DNA from: Carettochelys insculpta
Taxonomy: Eukaryota; Chordata; Testudines; Carettochelyidae
Assembly (NCBI RefSeq): GCF_033958435.1
Contig: NC_134137.1
Span: 107,580,501 to 107,644,500, forward strand
Length of the DNA: 64,000 bases
Reading direction: 5' to 3'
Part shown: one piece after another, positions 13,501-28,500 of the stretch
How positions within the stretch are numbered: the stretch's first letter is position 1
How the letters are laid out: each line of letters begins with the position of its first letter
The notes under the pieces: model-generated
Told to the model about the DNA's origin: nothing
What the model saw: the letters and a program-made list of their open reading frames with translations, nothing else
Databases searched by the model: none
Made by a program: the position numbers and the translations under genes

Positions 13501-16500
13501 CAAAAAATCAATTAATGCCTACATCACCTATGTTTCATTTTCAAATAAGAACGTTCATATTTCAGCAACCTTCTCAACAGACCCTCCATTGTTGACCCTG
13601 TGGCCCTAGACCAGATCTCTCAGAAACCCACAATAGACAGTCTTGACCTGTCCTCTGGATTAGGTCAAAAAAGCAATCAGCCAGACCAGCTCTGGCAAAG
13701 CCCTTGGGATGGACGGTATCCCTGCTGAAATTTTCAAAGTGGCAGGACCAGTGTCGTTTGAAGTCTTTCACAACATCTCGATCAGCATCTAGGAAAAAGA
13801 GGACATGCCCAAAAACTTTAAGGATGCCACAATCATGTCGCTCTTCAAGAACAAGGGCAACAAAGTTGACCGTGAAATTTACCACAGCATCACCCTTATC
13901 TGTATTGCTGGGAAGATCCTGGCTTGAGTTATCCTCAACCGTTTGATCACCAGCATCTCAGAAGAGAACCGACCAGAGGCACAGTGTGGTTTTCACCCAG
14001 GCCACAGCACCATTGACATGATCTTTGCTGTTCGTCAGGTCCAGGAAAAACGCATAGAGCAGAACTTGGATCTGTACGCTGTCTTTATAGACCTGACCAA
14101 GGCATTTGACACTGTCAACAGAGAAGCCCTGTGGATTATGCTGTCAAAACGTGGCTGCCTGAGATGATTTGTTAACCTCATACACCTGTTCCACGATGAC
14201 ATGACTGGTTCTGTTCTTTCAAATGGCGAATCCTCAGATCCATTTGAGATATCCAATGGTGTAAAGCAAGGGTGCATGCTGGCCCCAGGGTTATTCAACC
14301 TCTTTCTCACGTGCATCCTCAACCATGCAGTTAGGGACCTGGACCATGGAGTCTACATAAAACACAGACTTGATGGGTCACTTTTCAATCTTCGTCGTCT
14401 GGATGCTAAAACCAAGACACTTGAGAGGCTCATCCTTGAAGCCCTTTTTGCTGACGACTGTGTACTAATGGCACACAAGGAAACTGATCTCCAGCTCATT
14501 GTCAACAAGTTTGCTGATGCCACTCGCCTCTTTGGTTTGACCATCAGCCAAGGAAAGACCGAGGTACTTTTCAACCTGGTCCAGGATCTGCTGCTCTCTC
14601 TCTGCTTCAATCTTTATTGAAGGAACAGAGTTAAAACCAGTAGAGGAGTTCAAGTACCTTGACAGTGTGATAGCCAATAATGGCTCCCTTGACAAGAAAT
14701 CAATGCCAGAATCTGCCAGCCCAGCCGGGCACTAGGACATCTGAGAGCGCAAGTGATGAATCAGCACAATATCCGACAGTCTACTAAACTGAAAGCGTAC
14801 AAGGCTGTAGTGCTGACCAGTCTCCTGTATGGCTGTGAAACCTGGGCCTTGTACAGAAAACATATAAAACTGCTGGAGCGCTTCCACACACGCAGCCTGA
14901 GGTCAATACTGCACATTTGATGGCAGTACAGAGTTACGAACCTGGAAGTCCTGAACAGAGCAGGAACCACGAGCATCAAAGCCATGATTCTGAAAGCCCA
15001 GCTTCGCTGGACAGGGCATGTCATACGAATGGAGGAGTTGAGACTCCCTAAGCAACTCCTCTACAGTGAACTCTCCCAGGGCAAAAGGAATCAAGGTAGG
15101 CCTCACAAGAGATATAAAGACTGCGTGAAGGCCAACATTGCTCATGCTGGTTTAAAACCAGATCAGCTAGAGCAGCATGTAAAAGACCAAACAGGCTGGT
15201 GTGCTCTCGTATGACATGCGTATGACAACTTTCAAGAGCAGCGATGCGTATGCCTCATTGATGCTCGTGAGAGGAAGAAAGCAACAGCAGCAGCCACACC
15301 AATAGAGCCAGGACAATTCCTTTGCCCCCACTGTGAACGCCCATGCCATTCAAAACTTGGTCTCCTCAGCCACATGCAAGTCCACAACCGATGAGCCTGT
15401 GCAAGCTCAAGACGTCATCGTCGGACATGACGGACTACCTACATTTTAAGAACAGCGCATGTGCAACCATTTGTGCCAGTTAGAAAGTTAAGTTACCCCA
15501 ATCTCCAGGCTTTACCCTCAGCCCCCATATCCACCTCCCTATCCCCAAGTTTTAATCCCCATCCTGAAAACCCGCCACCTCCCATTCCCAGGCTTAACCC
15601 CTCTCAGCCCCAAACTGCCCATCTCCCATTCCCAGGTTTAAGCCCCCTCAGCCCCAAACCATCCTCCATCCCCAGGTTTAACTCCTCTCAGGCCCAAACA
15701 CACCCGCACATCCCCAGCCTCAGCTGCCCTCTCCCAACCTGCCCACTGAGCTGGGATCTTACTTGCCCACCGGCTGCTCACACCCTGCACGTGCTCTGAG
15801 TCTCTCTGCCTTCCTCCTTCCCCCAACTTCTCATGCCAGAAAATGCCTTAAAAACTTTCCCAGCTGCTCTGGTGCTGGGCTCACAGAGTCCCAAGGTCGA
15901 GCTGGGCTGGGTCCTCGGGGTGCTGAGCTTGCACCAGGACACAGGTCCAGTGGCTGCCAGCAGAAGTGGGGAGGGGCTGCAGCGCGAGGAGGAGTTAGGG
16001 GGTGCTCCACTGCTTGGAAGGAGGCACAGGTCCCACGGGGAGGTTAAGCTGCACTCAGTTCCAAAGAGGCCTCCACCCACCTCTTCCTCCTTCTCAGAGG
16101 GGCTGCCTGGCTCTAGCAGAGGCAGACTCAGCTGCCCCTCTCTCCAGCTCTCCTGCTCAATTCCCCCATGGGCAGCATGGGAAGCTCCCTGCCCCATTGA
16201 AATAACAGAACTAAATTTAATTCATTTAATGGCTGGATCCCTCCAAATGCCCTGCCAGATGTTTAACCAATTTACATTTAGTTCCATTATTTCAGCGGAG
16301 GCAGGGCAGGGAGCCACAAGTGGCCCCTTAAAGAGCTGCAAGTTGACATTCCCTGACATAGAACATGGATGTCGTGTTCTCTGTCAATACCAGCATCACC
16401 TTGCCTCACAACTGCAGAAATAATACTTCACAGTCTAGGTTAATGACATATATTCTCTGATGTTTATATGTAACAGCTCCTGCCTAGACCATAGACCCTC

Positions 16501-19500
16501 AATCCTGCGGAAAATGAGGTCCCTTGCTCCCTCAAAGTCTGAGGCATCCAAGGAGTGAATATGAGGAGTGGAGTTGAGGACTTCTCCCAATAAACTACTC
16601 CTTTCACCCAGAGCAATACTGATGTTTTTATTCTATCAGCAGACCCATAGACCTGCAGGTGGCTCACACTATCTCAGTGCTACATTGGGCTTGATGATGC
16701 AATGCCACAGGTTCAGACAGATCTGAGTATCTCCATGTCTCAAGCAGGTTATGACCACTGCCATTTTTTTTCCAAAAACCCCTGATGGTACTGCTAGGCC
16801 TAACCACACTACTGCAAATTGATAGTTTGTTATAACCACCAACCACCACAGGAAGCTTCTACGGCCACTGAAGGTAAAAACACACATCCTTTATGTTGAG
16901 GGCAGCGTACAGCCTCTAGGATCCAGGGAGCAGATAATGGAGGCCAGAGGGACTATATCTAACTTCATCTTCTTCAGATACTTATTTCAATCCTCGCAGG
17001 TCCTGAAAGGCCTTGGACATAGACAGCATCATGAAGTGCTGAGTGCCCCTCCCACTCCTCAGAGTAAGAGACAGGTACTTAAGTGGGCTCTAGAACCTAC
17101 CTGATAAGCCCCTATGATACCATTCGGTGAAAAACTTCTAGCACCACTCCACGCAGTGAGCACACGCACTTAACATGAAATGGACATGAGCAAGCACTTT
17201 AATAATGTTTCTTTGCTATGAAACTGAGAAAACAGTTGACAAATACTAAAATGCTGGTGTGCTGAGACCACATATCATGCTGACCAATACTGTCCCTTTG
17301 TTTCCCTGCCTTCCATTTGTTGTGTTTTGTCTTAGACTAAGTTCTTTGAGATAGGGGCTTTTTTAAATTCTGTATTTGTACAGACCCTAGCATAATGGGG
17401 TCCTGGTCCATTACTGAGGTCCCTAAACACTACAATAACATAAGCAGCAGCATTTTAATAGGCTTACATGAAACAGAAGAGTCTAATGCATTCCCTACTA
17501 ATAGAAAAGATGAAATAGGGAGTACTCTGAGGAAAAGATGAAGAACTCAATTCTGAGAATATCATGCGTAAGTGGATGGCCTGACACAACAAAAATATCA
17601 AAGATATTCCATTATGTTGCATCGATAAAGTAGATTGGAGAGTCCATCATAAAGACAGTAGTCAAAATCATGTTCGCAGATGAGACTATCCCCACAAAAA
17701 AGATTTAGAGGGAAAAGAGCAAAAGGAGCAGAAGATGAAGTACAAGGAATTTACGACCCCAAAAGAACAGAAGGTAGGAGGGAAGCCAAAAGAGGATGGA
17801 AACAAAATCCAGGCATGAAAGAATTTCAAGTGGAGAAGTATGGTCAAGTGTGTCAAAGGCAACCAAGTAGGTCAAGAAGGGTAAAGTCATTTAAATTAAG
17901 CCAATTTAAACTACCAACTTTAATAATTATTTAAATAAACAAGCAGAAACACTGATTTAAATAATCAACTACAAGTATGCTTTGCATTAGTAATTTTTAG
18001 TTATTTTCTTAAAGAAAAGTTGACTCATTGATGGTTTAATATTTTTATATTTAAGATATTTTACAGGTTGAACCTCTCTAGCACAGCAACATTCGTAATC
18101 TGGTATGATTTTAGTTAGCTGGATGACCACTTATGGATGAGAAGACATTTCCCATGGTCCTATAGGCTGCATTTAAATTTAGTCCAGCTGCTGGAAGCAT
18201 GATGCAAATGAGGTTCCGCTGGCAAAAACCCCCTCTGTCACCAGCCCCTTATGGGTGGGGGGGGGGGGAAGAGAATCAGGAATAAGGGTGCTGTCAGATG
18301 GGGGTTTTGCTGGCAGAACCACCTCTACATGGCTCATTTTCCACTGCAAATATGCAAATGAGGTGTGTAAATATGCAAATGAGCATCAATTTGCAATTTG
18401 GTGAGCTCTCATTTGCCTCATACTGCCGGTAGCCAGACTGAATCTAGATGCAGCCGTAAAGTTTGTTTACAGCCATCAGTCTTGGCTTTCAGTGTTCTGT
18501 GTGATTAGTTCTAATTTACCCCAAATGACTTCTAAGAGCCCAGTAAGCAGTGGAAGTGTTGGTGATGTTACTAGACAACTACTACTACATGACCTCCCGT
18601 GGTTGGGCAAATTCTCTCATTTGGCACCAGTCAAGTCCCGAGGGTCCAGACTAGAGAGGTTCAATCTGTTATAGTAAGTTTAGGCCTTAATAGAAATATT
18701 TAGCTTTAATTTCAAATAATTTTAATTTAAATAAATTTCATTTAATTTAAATGAAATTTTAAAAAAAATACATTTATATCCATCCTGAGGCCAGTGAAGA
18801 TAAACATGCAGTTACCAGCATGGAAATTTTGCCAGAAAGTGTTCCTTACAAACCTTGGCGAAACTATAGAACGAAAGAAAATAAAAAGGTGTGTCTGTCT
18901 CCTTTGGCTCGATGTTTTCTCTCTGCTCTGTTTTTCTCAGTTGGAATTTAGGGAAGAGACAGTTCCATGAGAACAATAATCTGTATACAGACCACCAACA
19001 AATATTCTGCAGACTGTAATTTGGGAAGCTCTTTTCTATTGCCAGTGTAACAGTAAAAATATTAAGGAAAATGATCAGAAGAAAAGTAACTAATGCTGAT
19101 TATCTTTCTCTATTTCATACCCAACACTCAGGAATAGGCTGTATAAACAAACTGAACTATTAGGCAGAACACACAAAAAAAGCAGTCCTGTAGCACTTGA
19201 ACAAAATAATTTATTAGTGGATGAGCTTTCATGTGGCAGACCCAGTTCTTCAGATCTGGAAAATTCAGAAAAGCCCACGAAAGATCATCCACTAATAAAT
19301 TATTTTGTTAGTCTTTCAAGGGCTATAGGACTGTTTTTTTGTTTTGTAAAGATACAGACTAACACAGCTACCTCTCTATGGCCGTGTCTACACTAGCCCC
19401 AAACTTTGAAATGGCCACGCAAATGGCCATTTCGAAGTTTGCTAATGAAGCGCTGAAATGCATATTCAGCGCTTCATTAGCATGCAGGCGGCCGCAGCAC

Positions 19501-22500
19501 TTCAAAATTGACGCAGCTCACCCCCACGGGGCTCCTTTTTGAAAGAACCCCACCTACTTTGAAGTCCCTTATTCCCATCTGCTCATGGGAATAAGGGGAC
19601 TTTGAAGCAGGCGGGGTCCTTTTGAAAAGGCGAGCCGCGTCAATTTTGAAGTGCCGCGGCTGCCCGCATGCTAATGAAGCGCTGAATATGCATTTCAGCG
19701 CTTCATCAGTAAACTTCGAAATGGCCATTTGCACAGCCATTTCAAAGTTTGGGGCTAGTGTAGACGTAGCCTATGACTGTTACAGATAAGCCACAAAAGG
19801 ATGTATTTTGGTTGGGGAACTAGTTTCGGACTAGGGAGACCTGAGTTCTGTTTCCTGCTCTGTAACAGACCTTAAAAATATTTGTCCCTATGCCTCAGTC
19901 TCCCCATCTATAAAATGGGAAGAGTACTTAAATTGCTCAAATGAAGGATTTTTCAGTCTTTGATAGTCATGTAAAGTTTTAAATTCTATTTATCTTGACC
20001 AGAAGGAATAAACTAACATATACGAAGATCTCTAGATAGCCTAGAACGCATGGCTGTACCTTGGTTTAGACTGCTGAGGACTGTCGGCAAATGATACTCA
20101 AATTGCACAAAGCATTTGCATATCTCCTGCCGATAGTTCTGCCAGAAGAAGCTTTCCTGGCATTTGGCCTGCCCACATGGGACCAAATGTCAGGAAAACC
20201 CCCCTCTGCTGAGACAGCCTTTTTCCCTCATGGAATGAGGATGACTGGGATGTCAGCAGAATGCTCCTGGAGTGGCAGACTCCCAAAAGAAGCCTGCAGT
20301 TTAGACACAGCCCTCATGTGCAAATGTTGAAGTATGTAAGCTCTGTTAAAATATACAGTAAACCTAACACTTTCATGTTTATGCAGCTTGGCACACAATT
20401 GCAAGAGATGCATATCAGAATTTCAGATTATACATTGTGGCTTTTGAATTAAATCTCAACCTTCCTGTCCATTACATCCTGTTTAGCAATATTTCAAGTA
20501 CAATGACAAAGACAATGACGGGAAGCAAAGGACTTGATGCAATGTTCTTGCTTGGTTCCAAAAACGCAGCTAAAGGAAGCCTGAGTGGTTTACTTGATGC
20601 TCCTTAACATCTTCCTTTAGAGGAAACTGTAGGGAGATCAATGTGTAAGATACACTGGTGGCAGAGGGACCCCATTACTAGGGGTGTTAATGGTTAACCA
20701 TTAAGCCTCACGCTAAATGGATGAAACTTATTGGTTACAGGTATCTGCAGGGGGCTGGAGCAGTCCCCATCAGCCATAGGCATGGGGCCTGCCATGGGCA
20801 GGTGGCACTCCAGTGTGACCAGTGCAGTCCTTGTTCGCAGTGGCCCCAGACAAGCTGCATGCATGATGCCACAGGCCACCAACCCTTTCCCATTTAATTA
20901 GCTAACTGGCTAATGTTTAACCAGTTAACTAGGCAAACATGATTTTACATTCCTACCCATTATATAACTCAACATAGATGGAGGACAGAAGATCAAGACT
21001 CCCAGAGGAAATGACTGCTTAGGAGCAATCCAGCAGGTGAACTAACAAAATGGTAGAAATTATTTTGCATTTATCAGCAGCAAAAGTCTACATGCTAGAA
21101 AAAAATATTAAAGATTCACAGGGTATAATTTAATCGTTAAGAAAGTACTACACTAAGACGGAATGAGTGAGATTTTCTGAAGAAAATATTTTTGAGGGAT
21201 ACCTCACAAAGCAGACAAGATGCACTGCCCAAAGAAATGGTAAAAACAACATAGGAGAAAAAACAAAAACAAAAAGGTAGAGGCTAAGTAGCCACACCAC
21301 ACAACTCACACCAAGAAGTTCCTGGAATCAGGAAGTAGCATTTTCACCACTAAAATTAGTTTTAATAAGCAGCTGCAAAACAGACTTGAATAAAAGCAGA
21401 ATCCAAAAATCATATGAAGAGCTAACTGTTCTTTAAAATTTCATATTCTAAAGTAAAAATGTTTTATTATAGCATCAACAGGTCCAGCTTTATACTCAGT
21501 ATTTTAAAAAAGTTCAACTAGCGTTAACTCCAACAATGACAGATTTATTTTCGCCTACTGTTGGCTATGTTCACCTGTTACCAAACTATTGTGTGGCAAC
21601 AGAATGAGACAGGCCTGATTATCCAGCTCTGCTCATCCTGAAAGACCAGACTAATTACGTTACTAACCAGGGGCACAAACTGGGTTCTAGAGAAACAGTT
21701 GTCATGGACACCTGCCAGCCCAAAGCCTCTGTCCATGACTGACCAGCCACCCTCTACCCTGAGAAAAAAAAAATATATGTATTTCCCTCATCTGCTATCC
21801 CATCTTTTTTCTCCCTACTGTGCCTGGTTTGTCTAAAACAGCAAAAAATGATTATTCTTCTCAATTTGGGGCCAGGAGAGGTAATCAGCATGTCACATCT
21901 AAATACAAGGTGAAACAGACTGTTAAACATAAAGGGTTAAAACATGTTTTAAGAGACCATTCTCTTAAAGACCATTCTATTCTCAGCAAACAGGTCTGGA
22001 GTCAAAGCTAAAAGGTGAATTACTGGTTACAGATTGTCATAATGAGACAAATCCAATGTCTTTATGCAGTCCATGACTTCTAGTGTCAAGCAACTTGACG
22101 CAGCGCTAATATACAGAGATCTAGAGGAATCCTTTCTCCAACTCTGCCTCAAAGAATTCTCTTACAACAAAGCTGATATCACGCACCTGCCATATTCTCA
22201 ATGACAAGCAGAAGACAGTCATCTGATTGCACATCCCACAGTGGACAAGGCCACATATTTGATTACATTCCATTAGGGGGGGAAAAAAACCTCTGAAACG
22301 TTTAAGCTTAATTAACGGTTATCAGAGGGGTAGCTGTGTTAGTCTGTAACCACAAAAACAACAAGAAGCCCTGGGGCACCTTATAGAGTGACAGATGTTT
22401 TGGAGCATAAGCTTTTGTGGGCAAGACCCAGTTGGTCATCTATCTGATGAAGCAGGTCTTTGCCCATGAAAGCTTATGCTCCAAAACATCTGTTAGTTTA

Positions 22501-25500
22501 TATGGTGCTACAGGACTTCCCATTGTTTTTATAATTGACAGGACTGATATACAAATCATTGAAATCCAACCACCAGATAACGATTACATTACCAAACAAA
22601 GAGGGTGCCATCATAGTCCTCAGCCATGACGACTACACCAACAAGGCCAAATGACAAATCTCCAATGCCAACTACTATAAAGAACTCAGACACCCCACTA
22701 CTAAGAATTTTAAAATATCATGAAATTCTTCTGTAAGCAGCCCCAAGAGAAACTCCACAGCTGCATACCCCACAAACCAACCACAGTAACTTTGTACTTG
22801 CTTCCCAATATATATGGGCAAGGGAGCCCAGACACATACACTAGATCTGGTCACAGCACTCTTACTAATGGAATGTTGGGACTCGAACAAATCATTCTCA
22901 AACCAATCATCACATAAACAACCAGTTTCCTCAGAACACAGTAGATCTCCTCTAGAAACTCCACAGCATTAACAGCCGCCTTCAGAATATCATACTTACC
23001 ACCATAAATGTTTATAACCTATTGGTACACTAGCCTCCCTCATGACGGCATCACAGCCCACCTCAAATATCCCCAAGACAATGGAAGAATACCAAATTAT
23101 TCACCTCAAACATATTGCCAAATTCATCCATTTCCCCTAATCCACTACAATTTTATGCTCAACAACAAATAATATGTCCAAGCCATGGTGAAACTATGTT
23201 TCACCAATATACAAAACTCTTCACAGATGACTTCAAGGAAAAAGTTTCCAGACAAATGCACCAATAAACCAATTACATATCCTAAGATACAAAAATCTTC
23301 ATCCTTCGTATAGGTGACCTAAGTTTTCCACCATAACTTTAAACACCCCCATACATCCATAAAACCATCTCTAGAATGCTCCCATCTAGCACCAACTCCA
23401 GGATAACCACATTTAATTTCACAGATCCAGTAACCAGCCCAAATTTACCAAGCAATCCGTTCTCCACAACCAGGCACTCAAATATCATAGAATGTTCTCT
23501 GAAGGAGGGGCTCCATGATATACACCTTAACATATTTAAACACACCTTCATCAAATAAGGACACTCCCCCAGAAAAGTGGAATGTGTTATAGAACAGACC
23601 ACACAAGTACCCCAAGAGAACCTGCCTCAACACACATGTGGGCTTCCAACCACACATCCCTGGTTGTCATCTCCTACCACGCACTGAAGCCCCATACAGG
23701 GTTTCATTAAATAATTACAATTGATATTTGATGGGGGGTGGTCTACACCCTACCAAAAGAAAATATTTCCTGAACACCCTCTTCTGGCCTTCAAGTAACC
23801 TCTCAACCTCTCCAAGCTCATCATCAGTACCAAGGACCCCATAATCCAGGACTGCCAACTCAAAATGGCAGACCCACCAAAACACATGCAAAACCTGAAG
23901 ACATATATCCACTGCTCTGATGATCAGTAACTCCCCCCACATATGCCTTTCAAAATCTATACCCTCTACATAAGCCTCACAAGCAGTGTCTCTCTTCCAG
24001 TGTATCAAATGCCCCAGTAGAAACAATGTGGGTGAAACCAGACAATGACTCAGATGAACTCAGGCAGAAAAATGACAAAACACGAAACACAAAAGCACTC
24101 GCACCCATAGGAACACACTTCCACAAAACAATCACTCCCTGTCTGACCTCTCAGTCCCCATCCTCAAAGGAAACCTACACAATAGGTTCAAAATAGCTGC
24201 CTGGAAGTTTAAATTCACAACTTCATCAGGCACTAAAATCATGGACTCAAAGATGCTAAATTGTGGCCCATTATAGCAATCTATAATCCACTAGTCTTCC
24301 TTCCTTTGCCCTGCAATTTCAGAGATGTTAACTGCCCATTTCACCTTAAATAGTCTTACGAGACTTATCCTAAACTTATGCCTTATGCTAAGCATTCTGT
24401 ATTGTATTTTAGCTGCAACCATGTGTTTTAATTGCATCTCCTTCACAAACAGAAGTTGGTCCAATAAAAGATATTACCTCACTTGCTATCATTCTCCAAT
24501 AATCAAATTCATTTTTAAAACTCTCTGCATGTTTTTTTTTGTTCATGTGTTTCAATCAATAAAATTGTAACCACTGGCATTGATTTATAGTAGGTCTGCT
24601 ATGGTACTAAGCAGGCTGAAACCTCTGTACGCCAATCTCAAACCCTGTTTAATGTTCAACAATGACTGGTTCTGTTAAAACCTTTAACTCTTTTGGCCCA
24701 TACACTTAATCTCAATTAACATAACAGTATCTAAAGCTTATTCTACTGAAGACGAAGTCTTACTCTTTATCACTCTTACTGTTCTAATAAATAAGTGCTT
24801 TACAATATTTGACCACTTTTGACATTTGACAACACCATACCACTCAACTGACTGATTACTTCTGGACCATCTGGCCAAACACCCAGTCTTGAGTCTCTTA
24901 ACTATTAGAACTACATCTCATTTATTTCAATTCCAATGACTAATATGAGCTTTAAAAGAATACACTACCTTGATAATTTCAGGAAGGTAGCTATCTAAAC
25001 TGGATAATGAGCTTTCAATTTTGCTTTGTTCATCATCTGCAATTACAAAATAGAAAAATTTAAAATTCAACAATTATTAATAACTTCAGGAAAATTGTTT
25101 CTTTCCAACAACTAGGTTATGACAATAATTACTACACCAACTCAAATAATTTTTAATATCTACAAAAACAGAGATACAGCTTTGTGCTACTGCCCATTTT
25201 TCTTTAATGCGCGTCGGAGGGTGTTAAAGCAATTGTTGCAATTCCATGAATGAGTAGTATGTACCTTTTTTCCCCCAGATGGACACCACATTGTTTACCC
25301 AACAATACACACAGGATTCAAGCCTGGTCAAAGGAAGGATTTGTGCACATACAAAAGCCACATTGTAGCAGAACACTTCTTAGAAGTAGGTTGCTCATGT
25401 CCATTCCATTTAGGTGTGCATGTACGCTGTGCTTACAAAGGTTGGAAGGTTTTCTACTTAGCAATATCTGATGGGGCAAGAGTGGAGCCCCCTCGAATGG

Positions 25501-28500
25501 TACTTTCACAGCAGTGCATACATACCTCTGCTGAGTCCTGACCCTCCGTCCCAGGAGTCCTTTCTTGCCTGAACACTGATGAAAGAGCGGGGCAAGATTT
25601 GGAATGGACATGAGCAACACATCTGGAAGAACAACAGTTATGAAAGGCAAATAACCATTTTTAATTTGAGTGATTGCTCATGTCCATTCCACTTGTGTGA
25701 ACTACAAGCCAGATGACTGGAAGTAGGGTCAGATACTTCATGGAAATGGATTGCAATGCAGTTCTGCCAAAGGCTGCACTGTCCCCAGCCTGGAATCAGA
25801 TGGAAGCAACAATTTAAACTTGTCCAGGAACAACCATGAGTTCTAAGAGTATTGACTAAGCACAGCTTGTTGGTTGGAGATGCAGATTGGGAACCCCCAT
25901 GTCACACAGACCTGGGTGCTGAAAAGACCTAACTTCTAATTTCTTGGACCACTGGAGTGGCTTGCTTGTTGTAGTTTCGCCCTGGAGAGGAGGTTGGGGC
26001 TGGCACCACGGTCACTGTGTCTAGCTTCTGATCCTAGACCCTTGGCAAGTGATGTGACAGAAGGGGAACCAGGAGGGCCAAGTATACTGAGGCAGCCCTA
26101 GTAGGCAGTGGCCACCCAACAAGAAGGGCCCGTGCATAGCCCTGTCAATGTGTTGGCAAAGGTGCCTGAGATGCAGACATGTGGTGTCACAACTGATGCC
26201 AGCACCTGGAGTGACGTTCTATGGCTCTGGAAGCATAGGCCTCTGCCTCCAATTCTGGTGAGTACTCTGAGGTGGATTAGGGCCATGCCACAGATGACTT
26301 GATAGGAGAGTGGTGCTGGGGGAGGGATGACTCAGCATAGTCAGTTTACATCTATGCCTGACTGCAGGCAGTGCATGGGCCTCTCTCTCAAGGTGCTAAA
26401 GATGGTGCCAGCACTGCCACTGCAGGTGATGCTGGACCAGGTGCTGGGGATTGCCTCTCTAAGCACTGTAACAGCCTTTGGGCAAGACCTGGGACTCAGT
26501 CAATTCAACCAGATCCCTGGTGCCTTCTAAAGTTACCTGGTGTGGATGGGAGGTCCAGGTCATCTGCTACCGCATGATCTGGCGCCAGAAAGTCCACCTG
26601 CACCAGACCCAAGGAACTTTAAATGAGCGTCCCTCTCCTTTTTCCATGAGGCTTAAAGCCCCTGCAGACAGGCTTTTCATATTAGTGATCCTCTCCCAAG
26701 CACATTAAGCAGGAGTTGTAAGGAGCATAGGCTTCGAGCACTAATTAAAAGTCTTGACGCCATGAGACCGAGGCATACTCCGATCCAGGGGAATAAGAAG
26801 TGGGAAAGATCCCCACAAACTACTTACCTACAACTACGACTAAGAAGAACTATAAAAACTAAAAACTCTAACAATTTTAATAACTACGTATACTGGAAAG
26901 CACGAGGAAATGGTCTTGCAGAACTCAGGGACCAAGATTCTCCAACAAGCATCACAGACAGTAACAAAGAACTGAGGGAGTGGAGAGTTAAGCAGGGGTA
27001 TATATGTGCTGCCAAGGAGATGCCATTCTAGGGGGCTCCCCTGCTGGCCCAACAGGTACCACTAAGGGGAAAAAGCCTTCCAATAATCATGCATGCAGCT
27101 TTCATTCACCTAAACGGAATGGATGTGAGCAATTACTCAAAGAACTTATTTCCCCACTGCAAATATGCACACAACAAGCTTCTAAGTTATTTCATATATG
27201 TATCTTGATACGTAAATCAAAGTTCATACTGCTTTCCAACTGACTTAACAATTTTGGAGAGACATCATCGCAGGGTGGGGGGAGGGGGAAGAGAAGAATA
27301 GCTCCGTGGTTGAGCATTAGTCTGTTAAACTCAGCGCACTGAGTTCAAGCCTTGAGGAAGCCAGTTAGGGGTCTGAGGCAAATAGATTTGAAAAAAAAAT
27401 GTCAGGGATGGTACTTGGTCCTGCTGACAGGGCAGGTGACTGACTGACCTCAATGCCCTCTCAAGGTCTCTTTCAGTTCTAGGAGTTATGTATATCTCCA
27501 TATTTCTTTCTAAGGCCCATGTGGAGGCAGTGTCCTCCTGATACAACTACACCAATTCAGTTAGTCCTCCCACTGCAAACCAAACTGTACCAATTGACCA
27601 CTGAATCAACATATCTTGCGTATCTTATTTCGCGTTAAGAGCACCCTGTAGACAATCACAGAATGTAATGCACTTTAACACAGGAGAGTGCTTTGTGAAT
27701 AAAATATGCTACAAGTGTAGCAGCTTAAACTGATATAATTATATTATTTTAATTAAATCTGTTTAAAATATACTGGTACAACTTTCTTATGTGAACAAGG
27801 CTGAAATGGAAAAACTCAGTTACATGAAGGCAGGATAAGGACTATGATTTCTGCTATAACAATGGAAACAATGAAGTCACTAGCCAACAAGCAAAACAAA
27901 TCCTTACTTTAGGATTTTATCTACATCAGTGTTGCTCAAATGCATTATACAGCCACAAATAATATTACCTTCATGAGAGTCTCCATTTCTTTTTTCTTGC
28001 ATTGCAGCTTCAAAGTTGAGTTGGAGAATTTTGTTTAAAGTAGTTATCCACTCCTCCATTTCCACTTCACTGTCTGCAGCTAGAAGATAACTACTCTTGT
28101 CTTGCATCTTGAGTTCAAAAGCAAAACGCTTCACTTTGTTGTTCTACAATAAAATAGAAACACGTTTTCATATTAGCCAAGGTTTTCTATCTCCACTCCT
28201 CCTGTAAACCAGGGGAGGAAATAGTTTTGCATAATGTTTTCTGGATTCATCTGTGATAAAGACACTCTCTCTCTCTCTCTCTGCAATGCAACCATAATAA
28301 TTTTTTAACAACATGTCATGTTTCCTGTTTTCAGCTGCCCCATTTTTGGAAATACCTCAAACACTAAAAGCAACAATCTACCTATGCTTTTATTTCCCAC
28401 CAATGCCCTATTTTATTATACACTAAAAACAAATGAAATAGGCAAATAGGTCACATTAAAAATCTCAGCTTTTGGGTGTTTGTTTAGATTGTGTGAATGT

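Noticed and set aside
15833..16423. Open frame of 196 codons on the plus strand
   Set aside because: Lies in a C-rich repeat block; composition is low-complexity, there is no recognisable domain, no splice context, and overlapping frames are equally open.
27240..27300. G-rich tract before the SINE as a possible promoter
   Set aside because: No transcription start context; ordinary intron sequence beside a SINE.
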